Assembly (NCBI GenBank): GCA_021234155.1
Contig: JAJEKV010000067.1
Span: 225,817 to 289,816 of the forward strand
Direction of reading: 5' to 3'
From: Isoetes taiwanensis
Taxonomy: Eukaryota > Streptophyta > Lycopodiopsida > Isoetales > Isoetaceae
Length of the DNA stretch: 64,000 nucleotides
Part shown: one piece after another, positions 11,774 to 24,900 of the stretch
Position numbering within the stretch: the first letter of the stretch is position 1
How the letters are laid out: each line of letters starts with the position of its first letter
Translations under genes and position numbers: made by a program
Notes under the pieces: generated by a model
Told to the model about the DNA's origin: nothing
Seen by the model: only the letters and a program-made list of their open reading frames with translations
Database searches by the model: none

Positions 11774-13066
11774 ATGGTGCCTCCATCTTCTAGTGCCCAC
11801 TTAGAAGGCTTTAATTCTCTTTCTCAAAATCTCTGCTTGCAGTTGGATAATGCATTCGGTCAAAATAAAAATAGATGTGTGTTCTTCTATCTCTCTTATT
11901 TGACATGGCTTAAGGTATTTGATGAGATCCAGGTTGGGTTCATGATGGTTGGGCAACTCATGACGATATCATGCATTGTTTGGCAACTTTTCGATGTTAA
12001 TGAGTTTATCAGATGCTCTAACTTTGCCTAAGTTGCTTTACTTGTATAGCAAATGCAATGCAAAGTCTCCTATCCTATATTTTGTGGATGAAGTTCCAGA
12101 TTGGAAAGGCTTTGTCAAGGGATATATCCCTGACAAATGCCAACATCTTATAGGCCATACCGACCTATTACTATTCCGACTAAAATGGATGGGAAATGGC
12201 CCATTATGCAATAAAGATGCGGCCAACCCATAAAAAGTGGATTCTAGAAAAAGGAATAAGAATGTGGAAGGAAGATGAAAATGGTGAGCCAACGTTTCCA
12301 ATAGGGGTGCCTAAAAATATTCCTCCAAGGAAGACATTAAAAGATCTTCCTGGCCTGAAGGATAACATCAGCAAGTACATAGCATTATGGAACTCCTTCT
12401 GCAAAAACCAAGAAGGTAGTGTGTTTGCATGGCATACAAAGCAACTCTGGATTGCTGGGCCAAGATTTTTTTTATGTTTAGAAGATGTTTTTCTGGGACG
12501 ACCTCAAAATGATAACTTTGGTTGCGTACAAGGCAAGAACCTCTAGAAGCTGCTTCTACTCCCAAGGTCGATGCAGCAATTATGGCTGTAAGACCTTTGC
12601 CTCCTTATTGTGGGCCAGCAGATGGGCGTCCAATGTTGCCTATGGATGAGTTTGATCCCCATGTACATGTCACAAAGGGTATGTTTATTTTAGTCTGACC
12701 TAGGGACGATGAAACTCCAACGTAGTTGGGCTATACAGAAGAAAATTGGATCCAGAGTCTACCAATTATGGTCATAGTTATATATCATGGTGGATGCATG
12801 TTGGTCGTGACTATACAGGTTGCTTAACTAAATGTTGGCAACCCAGTCCATCAGATCCTTCAAGGTATGAGAAGTTAGATGCTATACATTATGCTTGGGA
12901 TGTAAATGGCAAAAGACCAAAGACTGTTTAGATTCCAAAATACGTTGTTGACATGTGGGGGAACATAACATCAGCTAAAGGCTCTCAATCTCAGTCATGA
13001 TCTTGCTAATCATATTGTATGTAATTTCTCTTGTGACTATGGTAATGCATCAATAGCTATATTTAG

Positions 13067-13290
13067 TTAGCATTATTGGCATTATTGGTATACTTTCAGC
13101 ATTTGGCGTTATTGGTATACTTTCAGCATTATTGACATTAGTGATATACTTTTAGCATTATCAGCATTATTGGTATACCTTCAGCATTATTGGCATTATT
13201 GGATAGCATTATCAACATTATTGATATACTTTCAGCATTATTGGCATTATTGGTATACTTTCAACATTATTGGTATAGCAACTATAAATT
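13067..13290 (+). repeat. Minisatellite, ATTGGTATACTTTCAGCATT type
   Basis: There are about eight imperfect units of 27-30 bp built on GCATTATTGGCATTATTGGTATACTTTCA phrases, with some units shortened. It lies in the putative intron of the gene at 11,774. The mirror array is at 57,120-57,330. Confidence 0.8.
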
Positions 13291-13312
13291 ATCTTTCCCC
13301 TTCTCTCTCAAC

Positions 13313-16300
13313 ACCTGGAATGACCTCGAGCAGGTGCAGAAGGCCTTCTTGGCACGGGCCCTAAGGGTGAAGTCCACGGTTCCGTACCAGATCCTACTCG
13401 GGGAGGCAGGCTTTCTACTTACACTGCTTGGTACGCATTATAGAGCGCCATATCGTTTTACTTCCAAAAGGGTGGTCGCTATAGGCTGCGATACAGCACT
13501 TTACCTTACTTACAGCCTGGCGATGGAGGTCCCCAATGCACGAAATCTGCCTTTGGAAAGATATGGCTTCGGTGGTTCTCCGCGGCTGGGGTGTAGATGC
13601 GTCGAGTCGGGACAAAGAAGATCGCGAGGCATGGCGTACTTTATAGATGCCACTTTCCTTCCTTAAGCTCTGGGATCACGAGAGCTGCAGCGCCGTTAAG
13701 GCGGCACCTGCTCCGTGACAAGTCAATCCCTGGGCTCACAAGAGGCCCACACCGGTACCCAGCACACCCGGCTCCATGAAGAAGCGGACTGCAGCTTCCA
13801 TTAGCCGCGGGTGCCACATCACCCTCCGCATTGAAAAAGCAGGGGCATTGGGCTGGGAGACCCGCGAAACCGGAAGCTGCCGGTGTTGCCACGGGGCGCG
13901 ATTAAAGAGATGAATATGCCCTCGGATACGCCTGACATTTGCCCCATATCAAAGCGATATGACCCCGATTACGAGTGCGGCGGCGGAGACTATGGCGTCG
14001 ATTAAAGTTGTTGGGGAGTCATACCTCTAGAGGTTATGGTGCCGCCGGTTCGTTTGTGTCCACGGGGCCGGTATTGAAGCGTCATGCAATTGTCTGATGT
14101 GCGGCATACTTATTGCGCTGGGTTTCAAAGGCTTAACCCGGTGAGTTTTAATCTTTATCGTGTCGTTTCGCTCTCTTTTAGTTGCCCTGTTAGGGGCAAT
14201 TAAGATTAGAGGGTTGGTTTTGGCATGATACACGGCATGTCGGGGTATATCGATAATCGGCGGGTATTCTTGATTATTTTTCCGTGGTGAAAAACTTTTT
14301 AGTTTTTCGCGTGAATCTCTGGCTAAAGTGCCAGATGTTTTGGGCGTCAAATTATTTTTAAACATTCGGAGGCTTCGTTTTGTGAAAAACTATTGGTTTT
14401 AACCTTTGAATATAGAGATTCCTTTTTAAATTTATCTTTGGGTTTTATTTTAAAACAAGCTATTTTATTGGAATGTAGTGGATTTTTGTATAAAGCTAAG
14501 AATACGCGTAGAATGTGGGCTTTATTCAGTTTTATAAAATGCTCAGCAATGCATTCTTTGTGCACATTTTGGCTTTGGCAGTTATGAAGCAGTAAAACTT
14601 CGATGTTTTCACAGTTCGAGGACCAGTCTTGATCGTCGACCCTATTCAGGCCTTATGCTATGGGACCAGCCGAAACTCACATTTACCATTTTAAATGCTG
14701 AGCATATATTTGTAACCTTAGGTAACACCGAATGTAGAATTATTTCGGCTAAAGAAAAGTAGCTTGGAAAATAGGAAAAACCCCTTGATTGCTTTTCGCA
14801 TGTGCTGTTGTATGGGGCAGGGCACAAAGGGCTCCTGATTCTTGTAAAGGAAGTTTTTCCTTCTAACACATGAAGTGCATTTGGATCTTTCCTTCTATTG
14901 ATTTGGCAACCTGCGCTTTTATAGGAAAATTTCGGTTGTTGATGCAAGATTGTTGCTAGCGAATGCATGGAAGCGGTTTGTATTTGACTAGGGATTTAAA
15001 GGAGCACGGGAGATGTTGATCCACCCTGCCAGTTACTAAAGAATCCCAGGGGGAAGCTTCTTTGTGATTCAGGGTTATGGTTTTTTTATTTGCTAGGTCA
15101 TGATAATGTCTTATGCCTTCTATTTTGGGATTTATCATTAACTTTGATCTCATTGTAAAATTGTTTATTTGGGAAGCAAGGAGCTATGGCCCCACTTTTG
15201 GTGTATGTTAGAGTGGTCTTCGAACTGTAAGGCAATTGCTTGGTTTCTCTCCATTTTCGGTTGTTCCACGAGAAGAAGTGCAAGTCAACATGCGAGGATC
15301 TTCAAAACGTACGCAGTTTTATAAGGTATGCTGCCGTTAGATTTTTTGATTTGGCCATTAAGTGCAAGGTTTCAATTGTATATATGATATATTCCAACGG
15401 AAATGCTTCTGACAAAGCACACAAGGCGACTTGTTGGCCATGCTAGGCGAGGCAAAGGAGAGGTAAAGACACTTTCCGTCATGCATTTTGTCGCGTGAAT
15501 GGTACATATTGATTCGAAAATCACGGAAACCCCGATGCCAACCTTTAATTTGCATCCGGATAAATAAATTCGTTACATTTGGAGTGCCATGGCCAGATCT
15601 ACCCACCGGTATGGTGGCCCATATCCTTTAACTTGTAGCTTTTATTTTTCTTGGAGGATGAATGATACTTATAGCGGTGAGGACCTTGCAAGAAATAAAA
15701 TTTGGCGATCATGTGAGAAGAGGCGGTCCGAGGAGAGCAGCAGGTTCTTTGAAGGTATGCGTGCTCTTTGTCCATTAGGATAATTACGCTTGCTACAAAA
15801 ATATACCCAGTTGAAAGATCTTTGAGAACTTCTTGCCCATGAGTTATTTCTCCATTTCTCCTTGACCGTTGATGTTTCCATAATGCACGGGCCAAGAATC
15901 TCATTTGAATGGAGTTCAACAGGTTCTGCAGATTAGATTTTGAAGCGGTTGCCTTCTCGCCAGTTCTTGAATCCAACATGGTCATGCGAGCACTCTGGCG
16001 ATATCGTCGTATGGTGAGAGCCGTCAGATCATGATGCATGACGGGTTTTTAAAGGTTTTGTTGTTGATCTTATCTGTGTGGTCTGGGTTTTGCAGTACTT
16101 GATTTAGTGGACAGTCATTTCTTCTAGAACATGGCAGATCATTTCTTTAATGGGAAGTCTCATGAATTCACGGTGAAATCACAATTAGAAGTTTGAGCTC
16201 TCTGCTCTAAATGTTTCTGATTTTTGTTTCTGCCAAGATTTAAATTAATGTTGGTTGGATAGATGAATTCATTCTTATCTATTTGCTAGATTTTAAAGAA

Positions 16301-18045
16301 GCGTGCATTGCTCTTAGTGCGAGAATATTATCACCGGTAGCTTGTGTTTTGGCATATAGCATCATGTGAAACTATTGTAGAGGCGGTTATTTTTGTGTGT
16401 TTCAGGATCTTGGTTTCCAAAAGCTGTATGTCTCCTTCATTTTATCACATTTAACAACGGTTGGAAAAATGTAAAGATCACATTTGTGAGGGCATTGAGA
16501 ATGGGCACATATGGATTTCTTCTTTATGGACACGGATCACATGCATGGTATGAGTATTGGATGCCTTCCTAGCCCGTGAAAGAGTCCTCTGCCCTCATTG
16601 AAGGTTAGTATGGAAGCTCTTGAAGATATATCCATTTTAGGTTGGTAGGTTCTATGCTCAAAATTGATGTCTTATCCTTGCCAGGTTGGGCTAAATCGGT
16701 AGTTCTTGGTCCATGCGTTATCTTGGTTGTTTTATGAGAATAGTTTGTGGCAAAGATTATTTGCATGAATTAAACAATATCGGGATAAAGACTGCAATAG
16801 GCTTTAGTTAGTGAGGTACAATTTCAAGTTGTGTCTTTTTGTGCATATTTGGATGTCATGCGGCGGCGGGAATCATGTCTGGGTTGTAAGGATTCGGATT
16901 CCTGCCGCAAGTGTTGTAAATTTTGGGTGAGTGGCTGTGCTTATCATTTTAAGTAGAAATGCCTTGTGTGAGCGATAGAGTTCTTAAAGTCGTCTTTGAA
17001 AGTCGGGGGAAGGACATACTATTATACAAATCTCTACATGAAGTTAAGCCATGAGTCGGCCAGTCGGGAGGTTTTTGCACTTTTGAAACATGGTGTCGAA
17101 AAAGTTAATGGGAGAAGAATTCATTCAACTCTACTTTCTTATCGTTCTTTGATGACACCGATACATTTACCATGATAAAAAGATATTTCAATGAAAGTTC
17201 AAACATACATAGTTATGCCGCGTTAGATTTAAGAGCTAGATTCCATGGGCGAGGATAGTATTTGTTAAGCCTTAGCAATGTAATCTTGGGCTGCCATTTT
17301 ACAAACATAAGATTCAATAGATGTTAAGGCATGTCTGAAGTGAAATGCAAAGAAACGGCGAGGCGTAACCGGTATGGGGCACCTTCTGATCTAATTGGTG
17401 AGCTTTTGGATCTCCTAAGTGATGATGCGATAAACACCTTGGGACACTTTCTATCCATGCCATTAAAAGCGTGGTTTCAAACATACTTGAGCGATGGGTG
17501 GCCCCGTGCCAGTGGGTTAGTGATACAGAGTCTCTAATGGTATCTTTGGACCCGGTGCACATATCACTAAAGTATTGTAATCAGGATGATTGACTTCTGG
17601 AGTGACATTGCGAGTTGAAAACTTGCATGTCATGAAAGCCATATTTGGATGCATTTTAAGATGCGGTCATTCAAAGTGACTCTGGCGAACTTATTGTGTA
17701 TAAGATCATATTCATTTTTACTTCATGCTATTAGTATTATGTTTGCGGCGTGTAGGGATTGTTTGATACGCTCTTTTTTGTTGCGGTCCTTATGGTGGAT
17801 CGTGTTGGTTGGTGGGCATAGCGCGGGTTAAAAGCAGATAAGATTTATTTAAGGGTTTCTAAATTACGCTATTTATACAAAATTTTGCATTTTCCGGAAC
17901 TTGTTGTGCGAGAACGCTTGATTATAGATTCCATAACTTCTGCATTTTGGGGCAATCCACAGTGCTTTGCACCTTGTTGTTTGGGTCCCATAGGCCAGAT
18001 ATTGGTCTCTGTGGACGCTAAAAACTATTCTATTCTATTCTATTC
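13313..18045 (+). mobile_element. 5'-truncated LINE, left-arm specific, split by nested insertion
   Basis: It starts in the region after the RT domain: LEQVQKAFLARALRVKSTVP, then YQILLGEAGF. It continues in broken frames to about 14,177, skips a 3.8 kb nested insertion, and resumes at about 17,976 with the family 3' end (TGGGTCCCATAGGCC, TTGGTCTCTGTGGACGCT) and an ATTCT tail ending near 18,045. The flanks CTTCTCTCTCAAC and TTCTTCTCACC could be an imperfect target-site duplication. The corresponding right-arm site, near 57,070-57,110, is continuous and empty, so the insertion is arm-specific. Confidence 0.75.
14178..17975. mobile_element. 3.8 kb insertion nested in the LINE, unclassified
   Basis: The other LINE copies run without a break from GCTCTCTTTT to GTCCCATAGG; here the two halves are 3.8 kb apart. 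The insertion has no long ORF and no domain that I recognise. Its left end carries a short hairpin, TTGCCC TGTTAGG GGCAA. Read on the minus strand this gives a hairpin followed directly by CTAA, which resembles a Helitron 3' end, but the other end does not show a clear TC start. A GTTG direct repeat flanks it. It has no counterpart in the right arm. The class is uncertain. Confidence 0.5.
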
Positions 18046-18727
18046 TTCTCACCTTTCTCTGCTTCTTGTCTTTGATCTTTTTTTGTTCCTTGTGTGCTCC
18101 TTGTTTGCTTATTTTCAAATGATTATTCTCCAACAATATCCTCCCACAGGCTTATCGAAAAGCCTACAAACATGCCTATGCTTTTCTTTGTGGTACATTG
18201 TGATGGTGTTTGACCATTCTTGGGAGTGGAGGTTGTGCCATGAATCCCACCATGGGAGCTTGCAAGAGCGGTTGATCGGCTTCATTCTCGAACGATATCC
18301 TTGTCGTCATGAACCTTGTGAGATTAATCCCTCTAAATCAGGGGAGACTTACTAGCGGTGGAATTCTTAAACCCCCTCGATATAAAGGAGACTTCGGTAG
18401 AAACGGAGTTGAGTGGGTAGCCCGTCATGGTTATTATGCACACTCTCTAGATCAATACATACCGGAGATCATTCCTGAAACTAAGAAGGGTACCATGATT
18501 CGTATTATTGATAAATATTACTACGATTACGACAAGTTTGTGGAGTATGGTCCGCTCTTCTTTAGTGATATTGATTTTGTAGAATTCCTTTTTATATTGT
18601 CCCAGGTACCCCCACCTGGTGAGATGCCTGGTAGGATGGCGTGGGGCTCTAGTTTTCCCTAACCACAGTTGGGTGGACCCAATCATGCAGGAAGAGTGGC
18701 CTATTTTTTTCATAGTTTTTAGTGGTG

Positions 18728-18792
18728 TCTCTTGCTAATGTATTCATCTTGCTAATGTATTTATCTATGTCTTGCTAATGTATTCATCTAAT
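18728..18792. repeat. Short tandem repeat, CTTGCTAATGTATTCAT
   Basis: Three to four units of 16-25 bp. They are mirrored in the right arm near 56,375-56,420. Confidence 0.7.
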
Positions 18793-19387
18793 GTATCGCA
18801 GTGCTGGGTTAACTACTCAGATAATCTTCTTTGCGGTCTCTGTATTGCTCGCGTCTATCATACATATATTAGGTCGAAGTGGGTGTATGATCACGTGTTG
18901 TATGTTTTAAATATTACGTAGTATCGCCCAACATATGTATGATACACAAATACTATATACGTGTATAGAACCCCTGCATAAGGTCTATGATAAAAAAATT
19001 CCAATTTACTAAAATTATTTCCATTATAATGAAATTGTGCTTGACACTGCTATGTCACCATGCTTTTGGCTTTGTAGTTTGTTTATTTGCATGTATTAGT
19101 ACATGTATACATATGCGCAGGATGCATTTTTTTGTACATGGATATGAGCTATAAACATAATCCTGGTGTTATCTTGGGATCCAATGATCTCAAATGAGCA
19201 AAAGATAAGATAAGATGAATTAACTGCGTCCAGGCCAGCAGGTTAAGGACGGTAACATCGAAGCGGCTTGACCCATCTAAAACTTGAGGTAAGGCCCCGT
19301 CACCAAGCTGATAATCAAACAATAAAAAGGCTACCAAGAATAAGATAAGATAAGATAAGATAAGAAAATGAGTGAGCAATAATTTTA
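18793..19387. other. Non-coding stretch with (GATAA)n microsatellite
   Basis: AT-rich and without a supported gene. A perfect GATAA run of about five units lies at 19,343-19,369, with two more units near 19,205. The right arm is diverged here and shows a CTTCC run (about 55,909-55,930) in roughly the corresponding place. Confidence 0.5.
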
Positions 19388-21673
19388 TGGCACAAGCTTG
19401 GGGGTGTGGCTCTGAAGACTTGTAGAAGGAACATAGATGCAAAGCCTGGCAAAAAGAGCACCTAAGATCTGAATTCAATCATTATTTCATGGACCCATGG
19501 GAATTTGTTGAGTAGATCACGGAAACATTCACGAGACAGGCATAAATGGGTAGAAGTGACTACCCATAAATGTAAAGCGATTTTAACGGTTTAGTTAGGG
19601 CATGTCAATTAGGAATGTTACATTTGGTGATAGGCGAGGGCTCATCTAACTGCGAGGAAAACAAAATATAGCATATATATTTACCTTAACATGCGAACAT
19701 TTTACGGACATATTGTCGGCATGCCTTATGCACCCAAAATCCACCGCACTAGTTACTCCTCCACTGCTTGTTTCTCCTCCTACAACGTCTAACAATTGCA
19801 CTGGAAGAATTACATGGTTGAAGAAGGTTGAGGCAATGCCATCATGTGCGAGAGCCAAACGAAGCCCGCCAACAATTTTGAAATTCCTGACAACTTGAGA
19901 AAGCTTCTTTGAAAGAAATAAAGCTATAGAGGTACAAAAATTATAGGCAATAGACAAGCACTTGATAGATGTATCCAGAATATGGTGATAAGGCTGAAAG
20001 AAATTGATGCTCCAGATAAAAACATGGGCGGATTTCAGAAAAGCATTTGAGTTGCATAGCTTGCATGTAAGTTATTATCCTGATCTTAAATAGACAGTGG
20101 TATCACTAAACAAGGGGAACATGAATCAATGCATTACTTTTACTCTAAGTTCTCTTACTTAGTGGTTCAAATGGAAGAAGCGTAGCTTTCGGATTAGCAA
20201 AAGTGAAATTATCTGAAAAAGTTAAAGAGATCCATTGTATACGCAATTATGTTTTCTGGAAGCATCAACGAATGTGACGGCATGATAGAAAAGTGAAGCC
20301 CAGTAGAGGATACGATATGATATGTAGGAGCGGTATCTTCAAGAAAAGATTTACAAATCAGATAATGCCAGAGCAGGCAAGAGGAAAAATAAGAGGTATA
20401 GAGTGAATACCAATGAAAGAAATGACAATTTTCCAACAAAGGGGAACAATGGTGAAGAGGGAATAGTACAGAGATTAGGCAAGAGCATCCCCAGGAGGAT
20501 GTTTCTCATGCGGAGGACCTCATTATAATAGCCAACACCCAAATTCTTGACCCATACCAAAATAGGGCGACCAACTAAAAGACAGCACTTGAGCAAAAAC
20601 CACGATCTACGAGTGCCCATATTCGATACAGAAGATATTCCTAGAAGTTCCCATCTTAAGGTTAGAGGCGAGAAAGGAAGCTTCTCTGAGGTCGACTTTA
20701 GATTGGTTATCGAGCAGATCATCGAGTCTAAACATGTTTGTGTGTGTGCATGTGAGTGCTAGTTTAACCGAACATTGTGTCCATTTGATTTGAGTTGATG
20801 AAAGAGCTTCTTTTTCAATGAAATGTTGCTCTTAGGAAGTAAAAGTAGGAAGTGAGTGTGCGACCGCAGAGAGCCGGATCTAAGTATAATATCTTATCTA
20901 TAGGCAGATGTTAAGGTTATCAGCCTTAGGAAATCCTTTCAAAGGAGATAGTCAAGTGACTAGCTTTGGGAAAAGGTTGCTATTCCCTCAAGGCAGATGA
21001 TTAAGATCAATAAGCCTTGGGAAGCGAAGGAATTGTTGTGGCACAAGCTCAGGGGTGTGGCTCAAAAGACTTGTAGAAGGACCACAAATGCAAAGTCTGG
21101 CAAAAAGAGCATATAAGATCTAAATTCAAACATCAGAAGCTAGGCAACCTTAGGAATATTTATCTTTTAAATAATTATAACTAGAAAGCTAAATATTAGA
21201 AATCTAACAAATTTTAATTCAATAAAACAACTATGTTAAAAAGTTGGTCGACTCTAGCGACCCATTGGAAACAAAAAGCAAAAACAAGTATCTAGAATGG
21301 ATCAAAACTGGCCGGTAGACCTGACTACAAGCCAACAACAAGCCGAATGAAGTAGCAAATCTGAATTAAGCTAAAGGTAAGCCTAATTTAGCTAAAGACG
21401 GATCCCTTTTTTGAAAGTCATATGAGCATCCGATTTGTAGAAGTGATGGCATAGAAGCTAGAGAGAAGCTTGCTTCCCAAATTCAATTGCAGTTTAGAGC
21501 CAAGTTAATGTTAAATCCCTATTCCATAAATCTTGAATGTCCTAGAGAAGTTAATCTAGTTGGATTTAACAGCGCAAGTCTGAGCTTGGTCGGGTAGTGA
21601 ATTTGTGCCAGAAAGCCCAGTTCTAGATTCTAAAGCTGTTTTGCTTAACTGTATTTGAGAAATTTGTAGGGTA
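19388..21673 (+). mobile_element. Short non-autonomous LTR element, left copy, 5' LTR deleted
   Basis: The outer start TGGCACAAGC at 19,388 and the 3' LTR start at 21,039 share about 100 bp (through AAAAAGAGCA..TAAGATCT). The 3' LTR runs to about 21,673 and ends GTAGGGTA. Between them lie about 1.4 kb without gag or pol motifs. In the 5' LTR the sequence jumps from one terminal repeat of a nested TRIM (about 19,488-19,632) into the internal region, so most of the 5' LTR and the primer-binding site are lost. The right-arm copy keeps these parts. The element is LARD- or TRIM-like. Confidence 0.6.
19488..19640 (+). mobile_element. Remnant of nested TRIM: one terminal repeat plus PBS
   Basis: The stretch runs from CATGGACCCATGGGA to AATGTTACA and is followed by TTTGGTGATAGGC, which matches the TRIM primer-binding region of the right arm (TTTGGTATTAAGCC) with differences. 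The second terminal repeat is missing. Confidence 0.5.
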
Positions 21674-21935
21674 AAAGAGTCTATTCGTAACAAGTAAGGA
21701 GTGTTACAAGCAGAAAGTTATTAGCTCAATCTCAACCGATGAAAAATAACCATATATCTTGGTCCGATCCTCTTTATTTATCGATTCATGGGGGGCGATC
21801 TCATGGTCACGTATTCGACTGTTTGCTACAAAAAATATGCTTGCAACAAATTTATTTTGTTTGCAACCTTTTTCTTCTTAGCTGGTCCCCACACCATTTC
21901 CCCTATTAATTCTAGGTCGAATATGGGTTCTGGGC

Positions 21936-24900
21936 ATGAAAAGGGAAATGCTCCGTCGAGCAGCGTGGGCGACGAGGGCCTCAGAAGGATCCTCTAGCTT
22001 CTTGCAAACTATCTTACATATTAGGTTTCATTCTGTCTTAGCTGATCAACACCGCAATTCTGATGAACAAATCTCGAGTTGGCATAAGCTACCACCCGTA
22101 ACACCTTCTCTCACTACAATCGGAGAAAATGGAAGTGCTTCTACGCAGGGCATTACAGCATTGAAATGGGTCATGAAGTGCTGCCCTGAACTACCACATT
22201 GCTTGATTCGCAAGCTTTTTAGACAGCGAAAGGTGATAACAATTTGATATCTGTGGATTATATTTGAAGGATAGAATTGAGGTGTTTCTGTTTGATTACC
22301 TTGTTGTACAGGTTAGAATTAGTCCTTCAGAGCATATTTGTTCCTCGCCATCAGATCCAGAGGTGCAATTAAAGAAGGTACGTAAAGACAATCACTAGAA
22401 CGACAACATTACATTTTGTTAATTATTTTTAGAATGACTGTTACGTGAATATATGTCAAATGTCTTAATTATTGACACTTATGTTCAATCCCTCTATCTA
22501 TATGCTCCTGTTGAGCTTCTGTTTTTAAAATACAAAGGTTATTTTGCTTTTCATGTATGTGCAATAAGGTTGTGAACATACAAAAGCATCTGTAGCTTTG
22601 CAAATGTCTGCTTCTTTCTACATTTCATGCTTTGTCTTTATCTATCTTTTCTCTGTAGGTTGCTGATAAATTAATTAATTTGAAGAGGGTCTATCTGCAC
22701 ATTCCCCATAATAGTATCCAAAGAAAGAAAGGGTTGACATGAGAAAAGGAGCAGAAGCGATGGAGCCAGAGTAACAAAGAGTTGATAAGGCTTCTAAGTT
22801 GAGCTAGAATGGCTCAGAGAAATTGGATTCTTTATAAGGTAAGGATCTATAGTGCAACTTGCAATTTGTCGGGAAACTGTGCACATCTGGGATAAGCAAG
22901 TATTCTGATATGTTTTTACTGTTTCAGGACAATAACATAATTGTCATAAATAAGCCTTCAGGACTTGCAGTACAGGTATGGTTTTAGATCCATCCCAGTT
23001 CATACAGTAGTTTATATATCCATCTCTTCTTTGCTAAATATATTGTCCAGCCTAGTGTCGAGCTGTTCAACCCAACAACTAGATAGCACTAGTTTCACCA
23101 TTCATTTTACAGTTTACCCGAAGTATGCAAATTAGCAACACTGGGTTCTTTAAAGAATAGTTGGCCATCATAACAGGTTAGTGAAACAATGTCTAGAGTA
23201 AAACTGGTTGGACAATTTGAATCTATTTGCCTAGCATTTTTATTGCTTGTGGGCGTCCTTATCTTAACTTTCTGTTGCTTTATCATGTTAATTATGTTTT
23301 AATGTGGAAGGGGTAACTCAAGGTTGTAAAGAACTTGGATTCTCTAATGGAAGCAACCCTATTATTATGAGATTATACTGAAGGACCACGGCTGGTATGT
23401 TTCTTAGTGTGATGTACATTTGGATAGGCACTCTTTACAAGATGCTCCTCTATTCCAGGTGCACCGCTTGGACAAGAGGTGATGGTTTTGATGGTGATAG
23501 GTCAGACTTTTGAAGAAATTACAGTTCCCTTCACGACGCTCCCATCGAAAAGTTTGGCTGCAACATGTAGTGAGGCTCACTAAAAGAAGGCATGTTTTGG
23601 TTTACCAGATCCATTAATTGTATTTAATGATCCATGTTCTAATTTAAAATTTGAAATTCAACTGGATTATATTGTAATTTTTCTCTTTTGCAGGACTGTG
23701 CAGTTGCTGAAAGTAGCATAGATCGTCGGTATTGGGCATTAGTAATTGGAAAACCCAAAGATACACGTGGAATTGTTTCAGGTTCATTAGTGAAGGTTTC
23801 CACCCCAACCACCCTCCCCCCCCCGAAATGAAATTTATGTGGATTCGCTCATTGATTATACAGACTTCCAGCGAAACAGGTGGCATGAATGGAGTGCTTT
23901 TTAAAGAACATTAATAGTTGCTTTGTCATTGAAATGGAGCATCATGATAGAGATTGTGAAGTTAATGACAAAAAAGAGGAGAGCGAGGAAGAGTGGAATA
24001 TATTATAAACTTTATTATTATTTGCATCCATCTGACAGAGCCGTTAAGTTTCAATAGTATGTAATAAACATTTCATTTCGTATCTCCTCCTTTCTCCCCT
24101 ATAAGAGATGAAGGCCATGAAAGCTATGTTGTTCTGCCTATTAGAATTTGGGGATCAGACTTTCAGCCCTTCAACCATATGGCATAGATTAAAGGAGAGG
24201 GTGATTAGAGAGAGAAGCATCAAATTTTGATCTGAACACAAGAACCCTGCGTTTTAAACTGTTGACACCAGCAGCATACTCAGGGCTTTTGATTTGTTGT
24301 TGGTACTGAACGAGCAAGAATGTTACAAAGTTATCGTGCAAAAGGATCAGGGATGTTATAGTGCACTTGAAGGTGGTTGGAATATTGGTATTAAGACTAG
24401 GGTCGAGGACTGCAGCGTCCCTTCGAAAACCTGCAGCGTTGTTCTTTGCAGCCTTCTTGTACCACAAAATTGTTAATGACGGAAATATGCATATTTGTGC
24501 GTCTGATGTCTCTTACTTGTTTGCCTCTTTTTAATACCTGGATTGCATCTCATCGCTTTTAATCTATATTTGAACTATGAGTTTATATACTTTTCTTTTT
24601 CTACAGGTTCTTCTGGAGGATGGAAAATCAGAGAGGATTCTTGTTGATAAGACAGATTCTGAGAAATCTATAAATGCAGTCACAGAGTATAAGGTTCTAG
24701 GACCATCAGTACTCGGTAACGTTGGATTCATAATTTTAATATGATATTCTTTCCCTGGTTCTGACGGCTCTTGTGACAGGATGCACGTGGTTGGAACTGC
24801 ATCCTCTTACAGGAAGGAAACATCAGGTGTGAGATTGCATTGAGCTCTTTTTATATTCCTTGTACAGTTGCTTTTGATGCCATCTCCTTGTCTCATATTA

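Larger units (their letters stand above)
11774..18662 (+). pseudogene. Unrecognised repeat-like gene, left copy, intron split by a LINE
   Basis: The ATG at 11,774 opens SSSAHLEGFNSLSQNLCLQL. Further coding blocks in changing frames follow: 12,040-12,230 (ILYFVDEVPDWKGFVKGYIP), 12,196-12,546 (WILEKGIRMWKEDENGEPTF, then VPKNIPPRKTLKDLPGLKDN) and 12,746-12,931 (YGHSYISWWMHVGRDYTGCL). After a region with a minisatellite and a LINE, a last block at about 18,150-18,662 carries KPPRYKGDFGRNGVEWVARH and KGTMIRIIDKYYYDYDKFVE. Without the LINE, the blocks lie about as far apart as in the right copy, so I read this as one gene with an intron. I know no matching family. Frameshifts make the current copy non-functional as written. 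Confidence 0.4.

Noticed and set aside
13641-13892. GC-rich frames within the left LINE as separate genes
   Set aside because: They are antisense or shifted frames of the LINE 3' coding region, which aligns with the right-arm LINE.
19343-19369. GATAA run as a possible telomere-type repeat
   Set aside because: Plant telomere repeats are TTTAGGG type; this is a short microsatellite, and two units recur close by.
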